A stretch of 64,000 bases of DNA from Methanocalculus natronophilus (GCF_038751955.1 NZ_JBCEXH010000009.1:1-64000); one strand, 5' to 3'. Shown: positions 17,597 to 26,644, numbered from the stretch's first letter. Numbers and translations are program-made. Notes: generated by a model not told the origin, from the letters alone.

Positions 17597-19270
17597 TCAC
17601 CCGGAGACCTGTGTAAAGAGATCATACCTGATGCTCCCAACAGGCGCCTGCCGGGTGAAGTAGTAGGGAATCAGTCTCTCGTTCACCTGATGATACCCGA
17701 GCCAGTAGCTGTGTCTCATGGTTGTTTTCTCATAGCCCGGCAGTTCTTCGAAACTATCCCGGTCATGGGCGATAATGAGGTCAAAGTCCCTGGCAAGGAG
17801 GATACCCGCATCTGGTTTTTCTCCATAATAGGTAAATTTCGACCACTGATCCCCGCGATAATACCAGGGAAGCGGCCAGAAGGTGCTGGTTGCAATGGCA
17901 ACATTATCAGATTCGTCTATTATGACCATCAGTTCCCTGAGTTCCTCAGAGTTCTGCACCTGCACAATCGGCTCAGAGATATCTGCCGGAGTAAAAGCAA
18001 CATGCATGGTCATCACGGCTAAGAAGAGAAGTGCCACGGCAAGAACCACTGCCTTGAGGTACTTCATTCCATCTTTTGTGCCATCGGTTGAGAAAAAGTA
18101 TGTTGCAACAAAGATCATCGGGAGCAGCTGGTGGAGAATCAGCCAGGGAACTTTCTCACCAATATATGCATAGACTGCAAGTGAGGCGATCATCCACCAG
18201 ATGCAGAACCTGATAAATTCGTGGCGGGGATCAAAGACCCTGCCTGCTTCAGGCCTCCTGAAGAAAGAAGAGAGCCGTTCTTTCAGGGAGAATTGAGGAG
18301 GGGAGGGGTGTGTACACGATATGTCATCTGGAGATGCGTCTCTTCTGGACCTGCATGCCTGAAGATGTGATCGCACGCTGCCGATAATTGGCCCTCCAAT
18401 GGTGAAACGGAGTATACCAACTGCTGCCAGTATCAGAATCGGCACTTCATACAGGACAAACAGAATCAGGTAATAGTACCATGGCCCTCCCAGCCGCTCA
18501 ATGCCATGCATCTCAGTCCAGTGAGAGATGGCCATCTGCCCGGCTCTCAGCACAATCTCAGGATGTGCACCAAATGACGAATAGAAGATGGCCATAATGC
18601 TGCCTCCGAGAAGGGCAGCAGACAAAATATCCCGTCTCCAGGTTTTTGGAAATATCAGCCGCCTGCTCTGAAGCGCGTATACAAGATAGGCACCAAAGAT
18701 TACCAGTACAATTGGCATATTCTCCTTGCTCGACATCCCTAATCCTGCTGCAAGGCCGGCAACAAGTGCAAACCTGGCTTTTCCTGACTGAAAATATGCC
18801 AGCGCCGCTACAACAAGCAGGAGAGAGAAGAACGCAATAAAGATGTCATTGCGGAGAAAGCGGGAGAAATATACCATATTTGGAGATATGGCAAGAAACA
18901 GGCCGGCAATTACCATCTGCCTGCCATCAATATATCCAAGCCTGTAGAGGGGATAGACGAGTGCGACAAGTGCGGTCCCAAGGATTGCCGGGAGCAACCT
19001 GCCGACGAGATCGGTATCACCAAATATCGAGAAGAGCCCTGCTGTTACATAGAAGAGGAATGGGCCATGGAATACCGGATCATAGATATAGGTACCTTCA
19101 GTCAGAAGCTTGTATGCAAACCAGGCATGCACCGCTTCATCATGGTGGTAGAGTTTGAGATCAAGAAAGGCAAACCGCAGGATAGCCGTTGTGAGCAGGA
19201 TACAAATGAGTATAGACTCCGGCTTGCGAAGCCGCTCAAAAAATGATAAAAAAACAGGTGCGGCTTTCAT
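17597..19270 (-). CDS. Multi-spanning glycosyltransferase-like protein (TIGR03663/Agl23 type)
   Basis: A 557-aa membrane protein with about 12 helices. The first outside loop has DLKLYHHDEAVHAWFAYKL with the acidic/His residues of GT-C enzymes (HHDEA), followed by YIYDPVFHGPFLFY; this pattern matches the TIGR03663 family, annotated in some archaea as flippase-associated Agl23. I use the ATG at 19270 because it lies after the S10 stop codon; an open frame continues 16 codons into the S10 gene. A function in protein or lipid glycosylation is inferred from family and from the glycan cluster nearby. Confidence 0.8.
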   Translation of the reverse strand: MKAAPVFLSFFERLRKPESILICILLTTAILRFAFLDLKLYHHDEAVHAWFAYKLLTEGTYIYDPVFHGPFLFYVTAGLFSIFGDTDLVGRLLPAILGTALVALVYPLYRLGYIDGRQMVIAGLFLAISPNMVYFSRFLRNDIFIAFFSLLLVVAALAYFQSGKARFALVAGLAAGLGMSSKENMPIVLVIFGAYLVYALQSRRLIFPKTWRRDILSAALLGGSIMAIFYSSFGAHPEIVLRAGQMAISHWTEMHGIERLGGPWYYYLILFVLYEVPILILAAVGILRFTIGGPIIGSVRSHLQACRSRRDASPDDISCTHPSPPQFSLKERLSSFFRRPEAGRVFDPRHEFIRFCIWWMIASLAVYAYIGEKVPWLILHQLLPMIFVATYFFSTDGTKDGMKYLKAVVLAVALLFLAVMTMHVAFTPADISEPIVQVQNSEELRELMVIIDESDNVAIATSTFWPLPWYYRGDQWSKFTYYGEKPDAGILLARDFDLIIAHDRDSFEELPGYEKTTMRHSYWLGYHQVNERLIPYYFTRQAPVGSIRYDLFTQVSG

Positions 19271-19289
19271 TGCCGCTATCACACGATGA

Positions 19290-19598
19290 TCAGCCCTCAA
19301 GGACGATCTCAATACCAATGTCCTTGGGCACCTGAATTCGCATCAACTGGCGGAGTGCACGCTCATCTGCATCAATGTCGATGAGACGCTTGTGAACACG
19401 CATCTGCCACCGATCCCATGTTGCAGTCCCTTCACCATCCGGACTCTTCCGGATAGGGACAACAAGACGCTTTGTCGGAAGCGATATCGGACCTGCAAGA
19501 TTGACACCGGTTCGCTCGGCGATCTCACGTATCCGGGAGCAGACCGATTCAAGTTTTTTATAATCTGTCCCGGTAAGGCGTATTCTGGCTTTCTGCAT
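19290..19598 (-). CDS. rps10: Ribosomal protein S10
   Basis: A 102-aa small-subunit protein beginning [20 protein letters not shown], with the conserved [20 protein letters not shown] core (key GPISLPT) and the RKS-WEMR-type segment here as [14 protein letters not shown]. Length is normal for archaeal uS10. It follows the EF-1alpha gene by 26 bases; this pair is the usual tail of the archaeal str operon. Confidence 0.96.
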   Translation of the reverse strand: MQKARIRLTGTDYKKLESVCSRIREIAERTGVNLAGPISLPTKRLVVPIRKSPDGEGTATWDRWQMRVHKRLIDIDADERALRQLMRIQVPKDIGIEIVLEG

Positions 19599-19624
19599 AG
19601 GGAGTCACCGCAAAAGATGAGAAA

Positions 19625-20902
19625 TTATCTCATCTGCTTCGCTTTTGTGTCGAGGACAATACCTGCAGCGATGGTTGAGCCCATATCACGGACCGCGAAG
19701 CGGCCGAGCTGCGGAAGCTCTTTTGCCTTCTCAAGGACGAGCGGGCGGGTGGGGACGATCTTTACGATTGCAGCGTCGCCGGATTTCAGGAACGCCGGGT
19801 TCTCCTCTTTCACCTGGCCGCTCCTTGGGTCAAGCTTCTTCTGGAGCTCAAGGAAGGTACAGGCCACCTGGGCGGTGTGGCAGTGGAAAACCGGTGTGTA
19901 TCCGACAGAGAGGACGCTTGGGTGCTGGAGAACAACGACCTGGGCGGTAAATTCCTCAACAACGGTTGGAGGTTCATCGACAGGACCACAGACATCGCCA
20001 CGGCGGATATCGTTCTTTGCGATACCACGCACATTGAATCCGACGTTGTCGCCGGGGTATGCCTGCGAATGTTCTTCATGGTGCATCTCAATGGATTTGA
20101 CCTCACCCTCTTTGTTGGCAGGCATGAAGGAGACCTTCATTCCCTTCTTCAGGATACCGGTTTCAACACGGCCAACAGGCACAGTTCCGATACCGGAGAT
20201 GGTATAGACATCCTGGATCGGGAGACGGAGTGGCTTGTCAGTCGGTTTCTCCGGCTCTTTCAGGGTGTCAAGTGCCTCAACAAGTGATGGTCCCTTGTAC
20301 CAGGGAGTCTCCTCAGAGTTCTTTGCAACATTTGCCCCGGTAAATGAACTCATCGGGATGACGATTGTCTCATCAGGCTTGTACCCGACCATCTTGATGA
20401 GATCAAAGAGCTGTTTCTTGACCTCTTCAAACCGCTTCTCATCGTATTTCACTGCATCCATCTTGTTGACAGCGATGATCAGCTGGTTGATACCAAGTGT
20501 CCGTGAAAGGAAGACGTGCTCCTTGGTCTGCTCCATCGGGCCATCAGGTGCAGCAACGACAAGCACTGCTGCATCCGCCTGGGATGCGCCGGTGATCATG
20601 TTCTTGACAAAGTCCCGGTGGCCGGGGCAGTCGACGACGGTGAAGTAGTACTTCGCGGTGTCGAACCGCTTGTGAGCGATATCGATGGTGATACCACGGT
20701 CACGTTCTTCTTTGAGGCTGTCCATCACCCATGCAAATTCGAAGGAACCCTTACCTTTGGATTCGGCTTCCTTTCTGAATGAATCGATGATATGCTGGGC
20801 CACAGCTCCGGTCTCAAAGAGAAGGCGACCGACCGTGGTTGACTTTCCGTGGTCAATATGGCCGATAACGGCTAAATTCATGTGTGGCTTTTCTGCTGCC
20901 AT
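19625..20902 (-). CDS. tuf: Translation elongation factor EF-1alpha
   Basis: The GTPase that brings aminoacyl-tRNA to the ribosome, 425 aa. GTP-binding motifs are all visible: GHIDHGKST (G1), DCPGH (G3), NKMD (G4), and GITID in switch I; the EF-Tu beta-barrel domains follow. The ATG at 20902 is preferred over upstream in-frame codons because GGAGG lies seven bases before it. It has its own TATA box, so here the gene is detached from the rpsL-S7-EF2 part of the str operon. Confidence 0.97.
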   Translation of the reverse strand: MAAEKPHMNLAVIGHIDHGKSTTVGRLLFETGAVAQHIIDSFRKEAESKGKGSFEFAWVMDSLKEERDRGITIDIAHKRFDTAKYYFTVVDCPGHRDFVKNMITGASQADAAVLVVAAPDGPMEQTKEHVFLSRTLGINQLIIAVNKMDAVKYDEKRFEEVKKQLFDLIKMVGYKPDETIVIPMSSFTGANVAKNSEETPWYKGPSLVEALDTLKEPEKPTDKPLRLPIQDVYTISGIGTVPVGRVETGILKKGMKVSFMPANKEGEVKSIEMHHEEHSQAYPGDNVGFNVRGIAKNDIRRGDVCGPVDEPPTVVEEFTAQVVVLQHPSVLSVGYTPVFHCHTAQVACTFLELQKKLDPRSGQVKEENPAFLKSGDAAIVKIVPTRPLVLEKAKELPQLGRFAVRDMGSTIAAGIVLDTKAKQMR

Positions 20903-20979
20903 TCTCAATCCTCCACTCTTAGAGAGACGGTAAAGCGTACAGTCTGTCCAATGCGAGTATAATAGATTGGAGAGGGAAC

Positions 20980-20991
20980 TATATAAAATAT
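20980..20991 (-). promoter_or_regulatory. TATA box of the tuf-rps10 unit
   Basis: On the minus strand TATTTTATATAG lies about 80 bases before the tuf start, predicting a leader of some 50 bases with a GGAGG ribosome binding site. Confidence 0.5.
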
Positions 20992-21034
20992 TTCACTTTT
21001 TGCAGCCAAATCCTCAAAGAAACGATACACTGAT

Positions 21035-21043
21035 GTTATATAC
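21035..21043 (+). promoter_or_regulatory. TATA box of the leaderless 101-aa gene
   Basis: GTTATATAC is centred about 22 bases before the ATG at 21061. With archaeal TATA-to-start spacing the transcript would begin at or next to the start codon. Confidence 0.5.
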
Positions 21044-21060
21044 GCACCTATGCTCATCAC

Positions 21061-21366
21061 ATGAAGACCTTGCCGTTCAATCGTGGGCCAAACGACCGGA
21101 TCACTGTCCAGTGCGCGACCGGAGAGGTGCCCGTCCATACACGCTGCGCCTATTGCAGGCACTGCGCGGGGATCAGGATCGGAAAGAGGGTAACGCCAAA
21201 CCCAATTACACAGACATATGGCAAAGTCAAACGCTCCATGTCTGTTGACGAGGAGCTGATTAATGCCGGTCTGATGTTCAACACCCTGGCAGCCGACCCC
21301 CGCGCAGAAGCAATCGAGTGTGCGGACGAGAAAGAAACGGGGTATGCACGGATTACGGCCCGATAG
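21061..21366 (+). CDS. Uncharacterised cysteine-motif protein
   Basis: A 101-aa protein that I do not recognise. It has four cysteines in a CxxCxxC-containing cluster, CAYCRHC (residues 29-35) plus C18, which could bind zinc or an iron-sulfur cluster, and a C-terminal helical part. A TATA box at leaderless spacing and a T-run terminator after the stop codon support a real single-gene transcript between tuf and cobS. Confidence 0.55.
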   Translation: MKTLPFNRGPNDRITVQCATGEVPVHTRCAYCRHCAGIRIGKRVTPNPITQTYGKVKRSMSVDEELINAGLMFNTLAADPRAEAIECADEKETGYARITAR

Positions 21367-21398
21367 AGCCGCTCAGCAGCCACTATTATCACCTTCTC

Positions 21399-21406
21399 TT
21401 TTTTTT
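21399..21406 (+). terminator. U-tract terminator
   Basis: Eight consecutive T follow the stop codon of the 101-aa protein gene by about 35 bases, in the convergent gap before cobS. Confidence 0.5.
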
Positions 21407-21430
21407 ACACCCATAGTGTGTCCACTCATC

Positions 21431-22174
21431 TCAGGCGCAGGCGCAGACCATCACCAGGAGACAGACGGCACGGATGATCTCATTTGCTGCACCCACAACA
21501 TCCCCGTTGATACCGCCAAACAGCCTGTCTGCTCCAAAGAGCAGGACCAGCGTGGCAACTGACGACCCAAAAAGCCCTGAGACGATGACAATCCAGGGTA
21601 TTGGAAGGAGAAAGAGGGGCAGGGTCAGCAGCCATGCAGCAGCCACAAACCAGGGGCGCCCCTGCCAGAAGAGAAAGCTATGGATTCCGTCACGAAACGG
21701 GCGGCCGGCAGCCGTGAGCGTTGCCATCGAAACCTTTGCCGACACCTCGGCAACCACGATTGCAAACGGAATGATTGCAAGTGACGTGAGAGAGCCAAAC
21801 GAGATGAGCGTGATCAGAAGTCCAAGGGCAACACCCCCGGCCCCAACCCGGCGATCAGTCAATGCCCTGATCCGGGTCTCACGGCTCCCGTGAGCCATCA
21901 GGCCGTCACCGAGATCCAGCAGACCGTCAAAATGGTTGCAACCGGATACAAGGAGGATCAGGCCCAGTGAAACAGCAGCAGCTGCCATCGGGCTCTGGAT
22001 CAGGATGAGAGGGAGCGCTGCGATTGCACCGATCAGGTATCCGGCAAGCGGGTACAGGTAGGATCGTTTCGCAAATGCCTCAAAATCTGCTGGTTTTCCA
22101 ACCGGCAGTATTGTTGTGAACTGCAGGAGTGCCCGGATTCCCTCTGCTATCGTCATCTGATTTTCAACCCGCAT
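21431..22174 (-). CDS. cobS: Adenosylcobinamide-GDP ribazoletransferase
   Basis: Joins adenosylcobinamide-GDP with alpha-ribazole (or its phosphate) to complete the corrinoid cofactor, which methanogens need for the Mtr methyltransferase. A 247-aa membrane protein with six or seven helices. The conserved acidic stretch GCNHFDGLLDLGDGLMAHGSRETRIRALTDRRVGAGG is present (key FDGLLDLGDG and DRRVGAGG). The start ATG directly follows the cobZ stop codon. Confidence 0.93.
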   Translation of the reverse strand: MRVENQMTIAEGIRALLQFTTILPVGKPADFEAFAKRSYLYPLAGYLIGAIAALPLILIQSPMAAAAVSLGLILLVSGCNHFDGLLDLGDGLMAHGSRETRIRALTDRRVGAGGVALGLLITLISFGSLTSLAIIPFAIVVAEVSAKVSMATLTAAGRPFRDGIHSFLFWQGRPWFVAAAWLLTLPLFLLPIPWIVIVSGLFGSSVATLVLLFGADRLFGGINGDVVGAANEIIRAVCLLVMVCACA

Positions 22175-22606
22175 TTAGCCTTCACTATACAGTTTCGAGG
22201 TGCATCCGGCAATGAGCCCGGCAACCGCATCATCAAGAAACGGGCCAAGCGTCCCGAGGATGCCTGGCTTCTTCTGGTCGTACCTGGTAAACTCAAACCG
22301 GGCATAGGTCCCGGCGATGATCTCGGCAATTGCCATGCCGATGATCTCATCAGCAAGGAGAAATACAGGATCATCAGCAATCTCTGAGTCCTCCCGTCTG
22401 GTGTAGAGTTCGTCTTCAAGCAGTAATGCCGAGAGAATGAGTGCCGAGACATTTGGATCCTGAAACGCACGCCTGATATTCTTCTCAAGGACCAGTCTCC
22501 CCTCATCTTCAGTCAGGCCATGAGGGACATAGAGTTCCATCCCGGCATCAAGCATTGCTTCCATTGAAACACCCTCTGCGGCGAGCCGCTCTTCAATCTC
22601 AAACAT
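22175..22606 (-). CDS. cobZ: Alpha-ribazole phosphatase CobZ (PgpA-like)
   Basis: A 143-aa protein of the phosphatidylglycerophosphatase-A-like fold. The C-terminal GILGTLGPFLDDAVAGLIAG motif (key GPFLDDAVAGL) is characteristic. In Methanosarcina a protein of this kind was shown to act as the alpha-ribazole-phosphate phosphatase, and the gene's position directly before cobS and divergent from cobT supports that role here. Only 40 bases separate its start from the cobT start on the other strand. Confidence 0.85.
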   Translation of the reverse strand: MFEIEERLAAEGVSMEAMLDAGMELYVPHGLTEDEGRLVLEKNIRRAFQDPNVSALILSALLLEDELYTRREDSEIADDPVFLLADEIIGMAIAEIIAGTYARFEFTRYDQKKPGILGTLGPFLDDAVAGLIAGCTSKLYSEG

Positions 22607-22646
22607 ACGTGATCATTATCTTTGCAAGGCGGCATACATAACCTCT
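22607..22646. promoter_or_regulatory. 40-base divergent promoter of cobZ and cobT
   Basis: The whole intergenic space between two divergent start codons is 40 bases. A possible TATA element for cobT (CATTATCTT, 22613-22621) and one for cobZ (GTTATGTATG on the minus strand, about 22628-22638) sit close to the leaderless distance from their genes and face each other. Confidence 0.4.
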
Positions 22647-23657
22647 ATGGCATTTCTCTCAGATGATCCGGCATATAAACCAGAAAGACCGGTCTTTGCA
22701 TCAATCCTGGCCAATACCGCACTCTCCGGGATACCGGGGATCTCAGGTGCCGGTGCAGGCCCGGAGATGACTTTTTATACGCCGATCCTCGATGCTGAAC
22801 TGATTGTAGAGGGTGCAATCACCAGCATGCCCATCAGGCCCGACACGCCAACAGGATGCCCAACACCTGCATCCATCACCCGCGCGATGATGGGTCTCAC
22901 CGGGCTTGCCCCGCTCTTTGTCAATGCCGGCCTCAGGCATCCACCGACAATACCCACCTATCACTTAAACGGGCATCCCGGAGCGGATCCACGAAACGGG
23001 GATGCCGTGCCTGATGCGGGAATACTCTATTCCAGGGGAGAGAGGCTGGGATCGTTTCTCTCCTGCCTCTCGGATATGCTTGTCATCGGAGAATGCGTTC
23101 CCGGCGGGACGACAACTGCGCTCTGTGTACTCCGCGCTCTCGGATACCCGGCACGGGTTTCAAGCAGCTTTGTCGACAACCCGCATTCAGAGAAAGAGGA
23201 GATTGCAGCAGCCGTTCTTCAGAACGTGCAGACCGGTGCAATAACCAGGCCACTGGATATTATCCGGGCAGCCGGGGATCCGATGATGGCAGCAGCAGCA
23301 GGCATGATCGCGGGGTTTTCAGGCAGGATCATCCTTGCAGGCGGCACCCAGATGCTTGCTGTTGCTTCTGTTGCAAAAGCACTTGATCTCAGGATGCCTG
23401 CAATCGCAACAACGGTGTATGTCCGTGACGACAGGTCTGCAAACTTCTCTGAGATTGCAAGGGATATCGGGATAGAGACGATATATGTCGATCCGGATTT
23501 TGGTGCACTGGCCCATGCAGGACTTGCCCGGTACTGTATCGGGGAAGTAAAGGAGGGGATGGGAGCTGGCGGCGCGATGTACCTTGCCCATGCTCTTGGG
23601 TATTCTCCGTCAGAGATTAAAGACGCAATATTCAGAACCATCTCCGCCTACTCCTGA
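22647..23657 (+). CDS. cobT: Nicotinate mononucleotide:lower-ligand phosphoribosyltransferase (archaeal CobT)
   Basis: Activates the lower-ligand base of cobamides by transfer of ribose phosphate from nicotinate mononucleotide. The 336-aa protein matches the archaeal CobT subgroup: ANTALSGIPGISGAGAG near the N-terminus, GECVPGGTTTALCVLRALG in the middle (key PGGTTTA) and a Gly/Ala-rich C-terminus GAGGAMYLAHALG. With cobS and cobZ it forms a lower-ligand assembly set. Confidence 0.9.
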   Translation: MAFLSDDPAYKPERPVFASILANTALSGIPGISGAGAGPEMTFYTPILDAELIVEGAITSMPIRPDTPTGCPTPASITRAMMGLTGLAPLFVNAGLRHPPTIPTYHLNGHPGADPRNGDAVPDAGILYSRGERLGSFLSCLSDMLVIGECVPGGTTTALCVLRALGYPARVSSSFVDNPHSEKEEIAAAVLQNVQTGAITRPLDIIRAAGDPMMAAAAGMIAGFSGRIILAGGTQMLAVASVAKALDLRMPAIATTVYVRDDRSANFSEIARDIGIETIYVDPDFGALAHAGLARYCIGEVKEGMGAGGAMYLAHALGYSPSEIKDAIFRTISAYS

Positions 23658-23681
23658 AATAATAAGACCAATAAACGCCAA

Positions 23682-24251
23682 ATGTACATCAAGGATATGC
23701 TGCCCCTGTATGTTGTCAATAATTATGGCCAGTTCAACCATCTCATCCACAGGATGATCCGTGATCTTGAAATCGAAGTCCGGATGATTCCAAATACAAC
23801 CCCGGCAAACGAGGTTCGCAACCAGTGCCGCGGAATCATCCTCGGCGGCGGCCCGAGCATGGAGCGTACCGGCAACTGTGCCGAATACCTTCATCTCGAC
23901 ATTCCTGTTCTTGGAATATGCCTTGGCCACCAGCTGATCGCGCTTGAATTCGGCGGGGAGATCGGACCGGGTACAGCCGGAGGATATGGCAGTGTCGATG
24001 TGGATATTCTCAGACACGGTCAGTTGCTCTCCGGATACCCGGAGAGAATCCATGTCTGGGCATCCCATGCTGACGAGGTGAAACACCTGCCTGATGGTTT
24101 TGAGATCCTGGCTGCCTCCTCCATCTGCCAGATCGAAGCGATTGCATCTGAAGATAAGCGGATGTACGGTCTCCAGTGGCATCCGGAAGTGAGCCACAGC
24201 AAAGACGGACACCTGATCTACGAGAACTTTAACCGCATATGTATGGAGTAG
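23682..24251 (+). CDS. guaAA: GMP synthase, glutamine amidotransferase subunit
   Basis: Supplies ammonia from glutamine to the ATP-pyrophosphatase subunit that makes GMP from XMP; archaea encode the two halves separately. Class I amidotransferase features: VVNNYGQFNHLI at the start, catalytic Cys in LGICLGHQL, and the His-Glu pair in QWHPEVSHS. At 189 aa the length is typical. An ATG at 23697 (MLPLYVVNNYGQF) is an alternative start closer to other archaeal proteins. It overlaps the next gene by 13 bases. Confidence 0.93.
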   Translation: MYIKDMLPLYVVNNYGQFNHLIHRMIRDLEIEVRMIPNTTPANEVRNQCRGIILGGGPSMERTGNCAEYLHLDIPVLGICLGHQLIALEFGGEIGPGTAGGYGSVDVDILRHGQLLSGYPERIHVWASHADEVKHLPDGFEILAASSICQIEAIASEDKRMYGLQWHPEVSHSKDGHLIYENFNRICME

Positions 24252-24781
24252 AAGAACTGGGCCGTGCTCTTCAGGCGATCGGCTTCTCATGCCGTATGTG
24301 CGGTGGGTGCTGCCGTGGAGAGGAGGATGAAGGCCGTGTCATCGTCTCACCAATTGAGATTGATGGTCTTGCCTCGGCTACCGGGATGGAGAGGGAAGAG
24401 ATGGTGAAACCCTATCCCGAATTCATTGAGTCCGGTGATGGCCATAGCTTCACCTTTGAATGGTGTATCAGACGATCTGGCAGTGGATGTATCTTCCATT
24501 CTGAGAACGGCAGCTGTTTGGTATATGCGGTGCGCCCCTGGATCTGCAGGACGTACCCGTTTGCACTCGACGGCGAGCAGTTAACCGTCTCAGAATGCCC
24601 TGGAACCGGAGGGGAGATGACAGAGGAGGCGGCTGGTGCGCTTGCCAATGCACTCATCCTGAGGAAGAGGGCAGAAGAGGAGGAAGAGGATGCGGTCTTA
24701 AAGCTATATGCAGCCGCGACACTGCCGGATGACGGCCCGGTGGTCTTTGACAGCAGGGGTATGTGGAGAATACATGGGTGA
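24239..24781 (+). CDS. YkgJ-like cysteine cluster protein
   Basis: A 180-aa member of the UPF0153/YkgJ group, thought to bind zinc or iron through a conserved cysteine set. Visible cysteines: CRMCGGCCRG near residue 20, C-x(n)-GCIFHSENGSCLVYAVRPWICRTYP with the diagnostic RPxxCRxYPF segment. Function unknown. It overlaps guaAA at the start and the TraB gene at the end (ATGGGTGA), so three genes form a tight unit. Confidence 0.8.
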   Translation: MYGVEELGRALQAIGFSCRMCGGCCRGEEDEGRVIVSPIEIDGLASATGMEREEMVKPYPEFIESGDGHSFTFEWCIRRSGSGCIFHSENGSCLVYAVRPWICRTYPFALDGEQLTVSECPGTGGEMTEEAAGALANALILRKRAEEEEEDAVLKLYAAATLPDDGPVVFDSRGMWRIHG

Positions 24782-25979
24782 ATTACAGATCGTCGGGACT
24801 GCGCATGTCTCACAGAAAAGTATCGATGATGTCACAGCAGCAATAGCGGAATTTCAACCCGATATTATTGCAGTTGAGCTTGATGCTCCCCGCTATGCCG
24901 CACTGAAACAGCAGGAGGAGAGTAGAGAGGGACCGGGAGTCTCTGAGATCCTGACATCCGGGAATATGACCCAGCTGCTGATCCAGTGGGTGCTTGCCTA
25001 TGTCCAGAGAAAGATCGGGATGAATGTCGGGATCGAGCCCGGAGCAGAGATGAAGGAAGCAATCCGGATCGCCGAAGCAGAAGGGATACGGATTGCCTTA
25101 ATTGATCGGGATATCCGTATCACGCTCTCCCGTTTCTGGACCATGATGACGCTTCGTGAGAAGTGCAGGATGCTCTATGCGCTTGCCGTCTCAGTCACCG
25201 GCGTATCCGGCGAGGAGATCGACATCGATTCCCTCACCGAACAGGACGTTGTCACGCTTGCTCTTGAGGAATTCAGAAAATTTGCCCCAAATGCAGCAAA
25301 GGCACTTATCGATGAGCGGGATGCCTATCTTGCCCATAACCTCATCCCGCTTTCCCGTGGAGACAACCGTGTCCTTGCAGTACTTGGAGCAGGTCATGTC
25401 AGGGGTGTATCTGCGTACCTGGAAGAGCCGGAGACGCTCCCTCCCATACACAGGCTCACAGAACAGGTCAAAAAGCCGCCATGGGGAAAAATTATCGGGT
25501 TTGGCGTTCTTGCGCTCTTTCTCACCCTGATTATTGCAATCCTCTTTTCAGGGGTTGGTTATGATGTACTGTTTGCCGCATTTCTCTGGTGGATAGCAAT
25601 CAATGGAACGCTTGCCGCACTCGCCACCCTCCTTGCCCGCGGCCATCCCATATCCGCAGGTGTTGCCTTTTCCTGTGCATGGCTCACCTCGCTGAACCCG
25701 ATGCTTGCTGCCGGGTGGTTTGCAGCAATAGCAGAGGCAAAGATAAGGAAGCCGGCAATTGCGGATATGAAGGCGATAAGCAGGGCTGACAGTTTCTCTG
25801 AGATGAGCAGAATTCCCCTCTTCCGGGTGGTGCTGGTTGCAGCGCTTGCAAATATCGGGAGTACGCTTGGAACGTTTCTCTACTTTATCTTCATCTTTCC
25901 GCTGCTTGGGATCGACCCGACGGTGCTGATCACTGACGGGTTTTCCAATATCGTCAATACCCTCTCAGGTATTGTATAG
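24774..25979 (+). CDS. TraB family membrane protein
   Basis: A 401-aa protein related to TraB/PrgY. The N-terminal domain has the conserved GTAHVSQKSI (GTxH) and a second His in GAGHVRG; the Glu of VAVELDAPRY-type is seen as IIAVELDAPRYAAL (key ELD). Four hydrophobic helices follow in the last 150 residues. In enterococci relatives interfere with pheromone signals; the archaeal role is unknown and the fold resembles metal-dependent erythromycin-esterase/EreA-like hydrolases. The ATG at 24774 is used because upstream codons lie in the YkgJ gene and lack homologous features. Confidence 0.8.
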   Translation: MGELQIVGTAHVSQKSIDDVTAAIAEFQPDIIAVELDAPRYAALKQQEESREGPGVSEILTSGNMTQLLIQWVLAYVQRKIGMNVGIEPGAEMKEAIRIAEAEGIRIALIDRDIRITLSRFWTMMTLREKCRMLYALAVSVTGVSGEEIDIDSLTEQDVVTLALEEFRKFAPNAAKALIDERDAYLAHNLIPLSRGDNRVLAVLGAGHVRGVSAYLEEPETLPPIHRLTEQVKKPPWGKIIGFGVLALFLTLIIAILFSGVGYDVLFAAFLWWIAINGTLAALATLLARGHPISAGVAFSCAWLTSLNPMLAAGWFAAIAEAKIRKPAIADMKAISRADSFSEMSRIPLFRVVLVAALANIGSTLGTFLYFIFIFPLLGIDPTVLITDGFSNIVNTLSGIV

Positions 25980-25990
25980 AGAGCATCCGG

Positions 25991-26031
25991 TCCGGTTGGT
26001 TTACCATAATTTCAAAAGGTGTTCAACCGGA
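25991..26031. repeat. Inverted repeat TCCGGTTG/CAACCGGA
   Basis: Perfect 8-base arms at 25991-25998 and 26024-26031 with a 25-base spacer, directly after the TraB stop codon and before the nitroreductase promoter. It could be a terminator stem or an operator. Confidence 0.4.
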
Positions 26032-26110
26032 AACAATACCTGCCAGGTATGTCGGCAGACAATTGCTGGTTGCGCAAAGAATAACCATATGGAAGACACT
26101 TCTATCTACC

Positions 26111-26644
26111 ATGATTCAGAACAAAAACATTGCCAACTTTGGCGTCACCATCATCCAGGCGCGCCACAGCATCAGGCATTTCAAGGACAGCCCCATTCCG
26201 GAGGAGATCATCAGAAAGGTGCTTGATTGTGCAAAATCCGCACCTTCGGCAAGGAATATCCAGCCATGGCTGTTTGGGATTATCACCGATGCCCGGACAC
26301 GGTCACAGATAGCTGACCTGACGGATCATGGGAAATTCATTGCTGAAGCACCGGTCTGCTTTGCCGTATTTGGTGAGCGCGACCAGCAGTATGTGGTTGA
26401 GGACTGCTGTGCCGCAACCGAGAACATCCTGATTGCCCTGACCGGGTATGGTATCGGGTCATGCTGGGTTGCAGGCCATGGAAAAGCGTATGCAGAACCG
26501 ATCCGGGAGATGCTGGGCGTCCCTGAGAAATATACCCTTATCTCGCTTATTGCTGCGGGAGAGGCAAAAACCGAGGGTTTTGTGCTTGCGAAAAAGAAGA
26601 GCCTTGATGAGATCACCTTCAAAGAGAGATTTGGATCCGAGTGA
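26111..26644 (+). CDS. Nitroreductase family protein
   Basis: A 177-aa FMN-dependent oxidoreductase. Characteristic segments are RHSIRHFKDSPIP (the RxSxRxF motif contacting FMN phosphate), SAPSARNIQPW, and GIGSCWVAG near the middle. The electron donor and natural substrate are unknown; F420 or NAD(P)H-linked reduction and reductive steps in cofactor metabolism are possible. The ATG at 26111 lies about 25 bases after AACCATATG, which suggests a leaderless transcript. Confidence 0.88.
   Translation: MIQNKNIANFGVTIIQARHSIRHFKDSPIPEEIIRKVLDCAKSAPSARNIQPWLFGIITDARTRSQIADLTDHGKFIAEAPVCFAVFGERDQQYVVEDCCAATENILIALTGYGIGSCWVAGHGKAYAEPIREMLGVPEKYTLISLIAAGEAKTEGFVLAKKKSLDEITFKERFGSE

Noticed and set aside
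17349-17663. 104-codon plus-strand frame in the GC-rich gap
   Set aside because: Pro/Arg-rich, crosses the strong foldback and runs antisense into the Agl23-like gene.
19392-20207. 271-codon plus-strand frame opposite rps10 and tuf
   Set aside because: Antisense to two certain genes, with a Ser/Arg/Thr-rich translation lacking motifs.
23610-24290. 226-codon minus-strand frame opposite guaAA
   Set aside because: No promoter or ribosome binding site and antisense to an intact amidotransferase with all catalytic residues.
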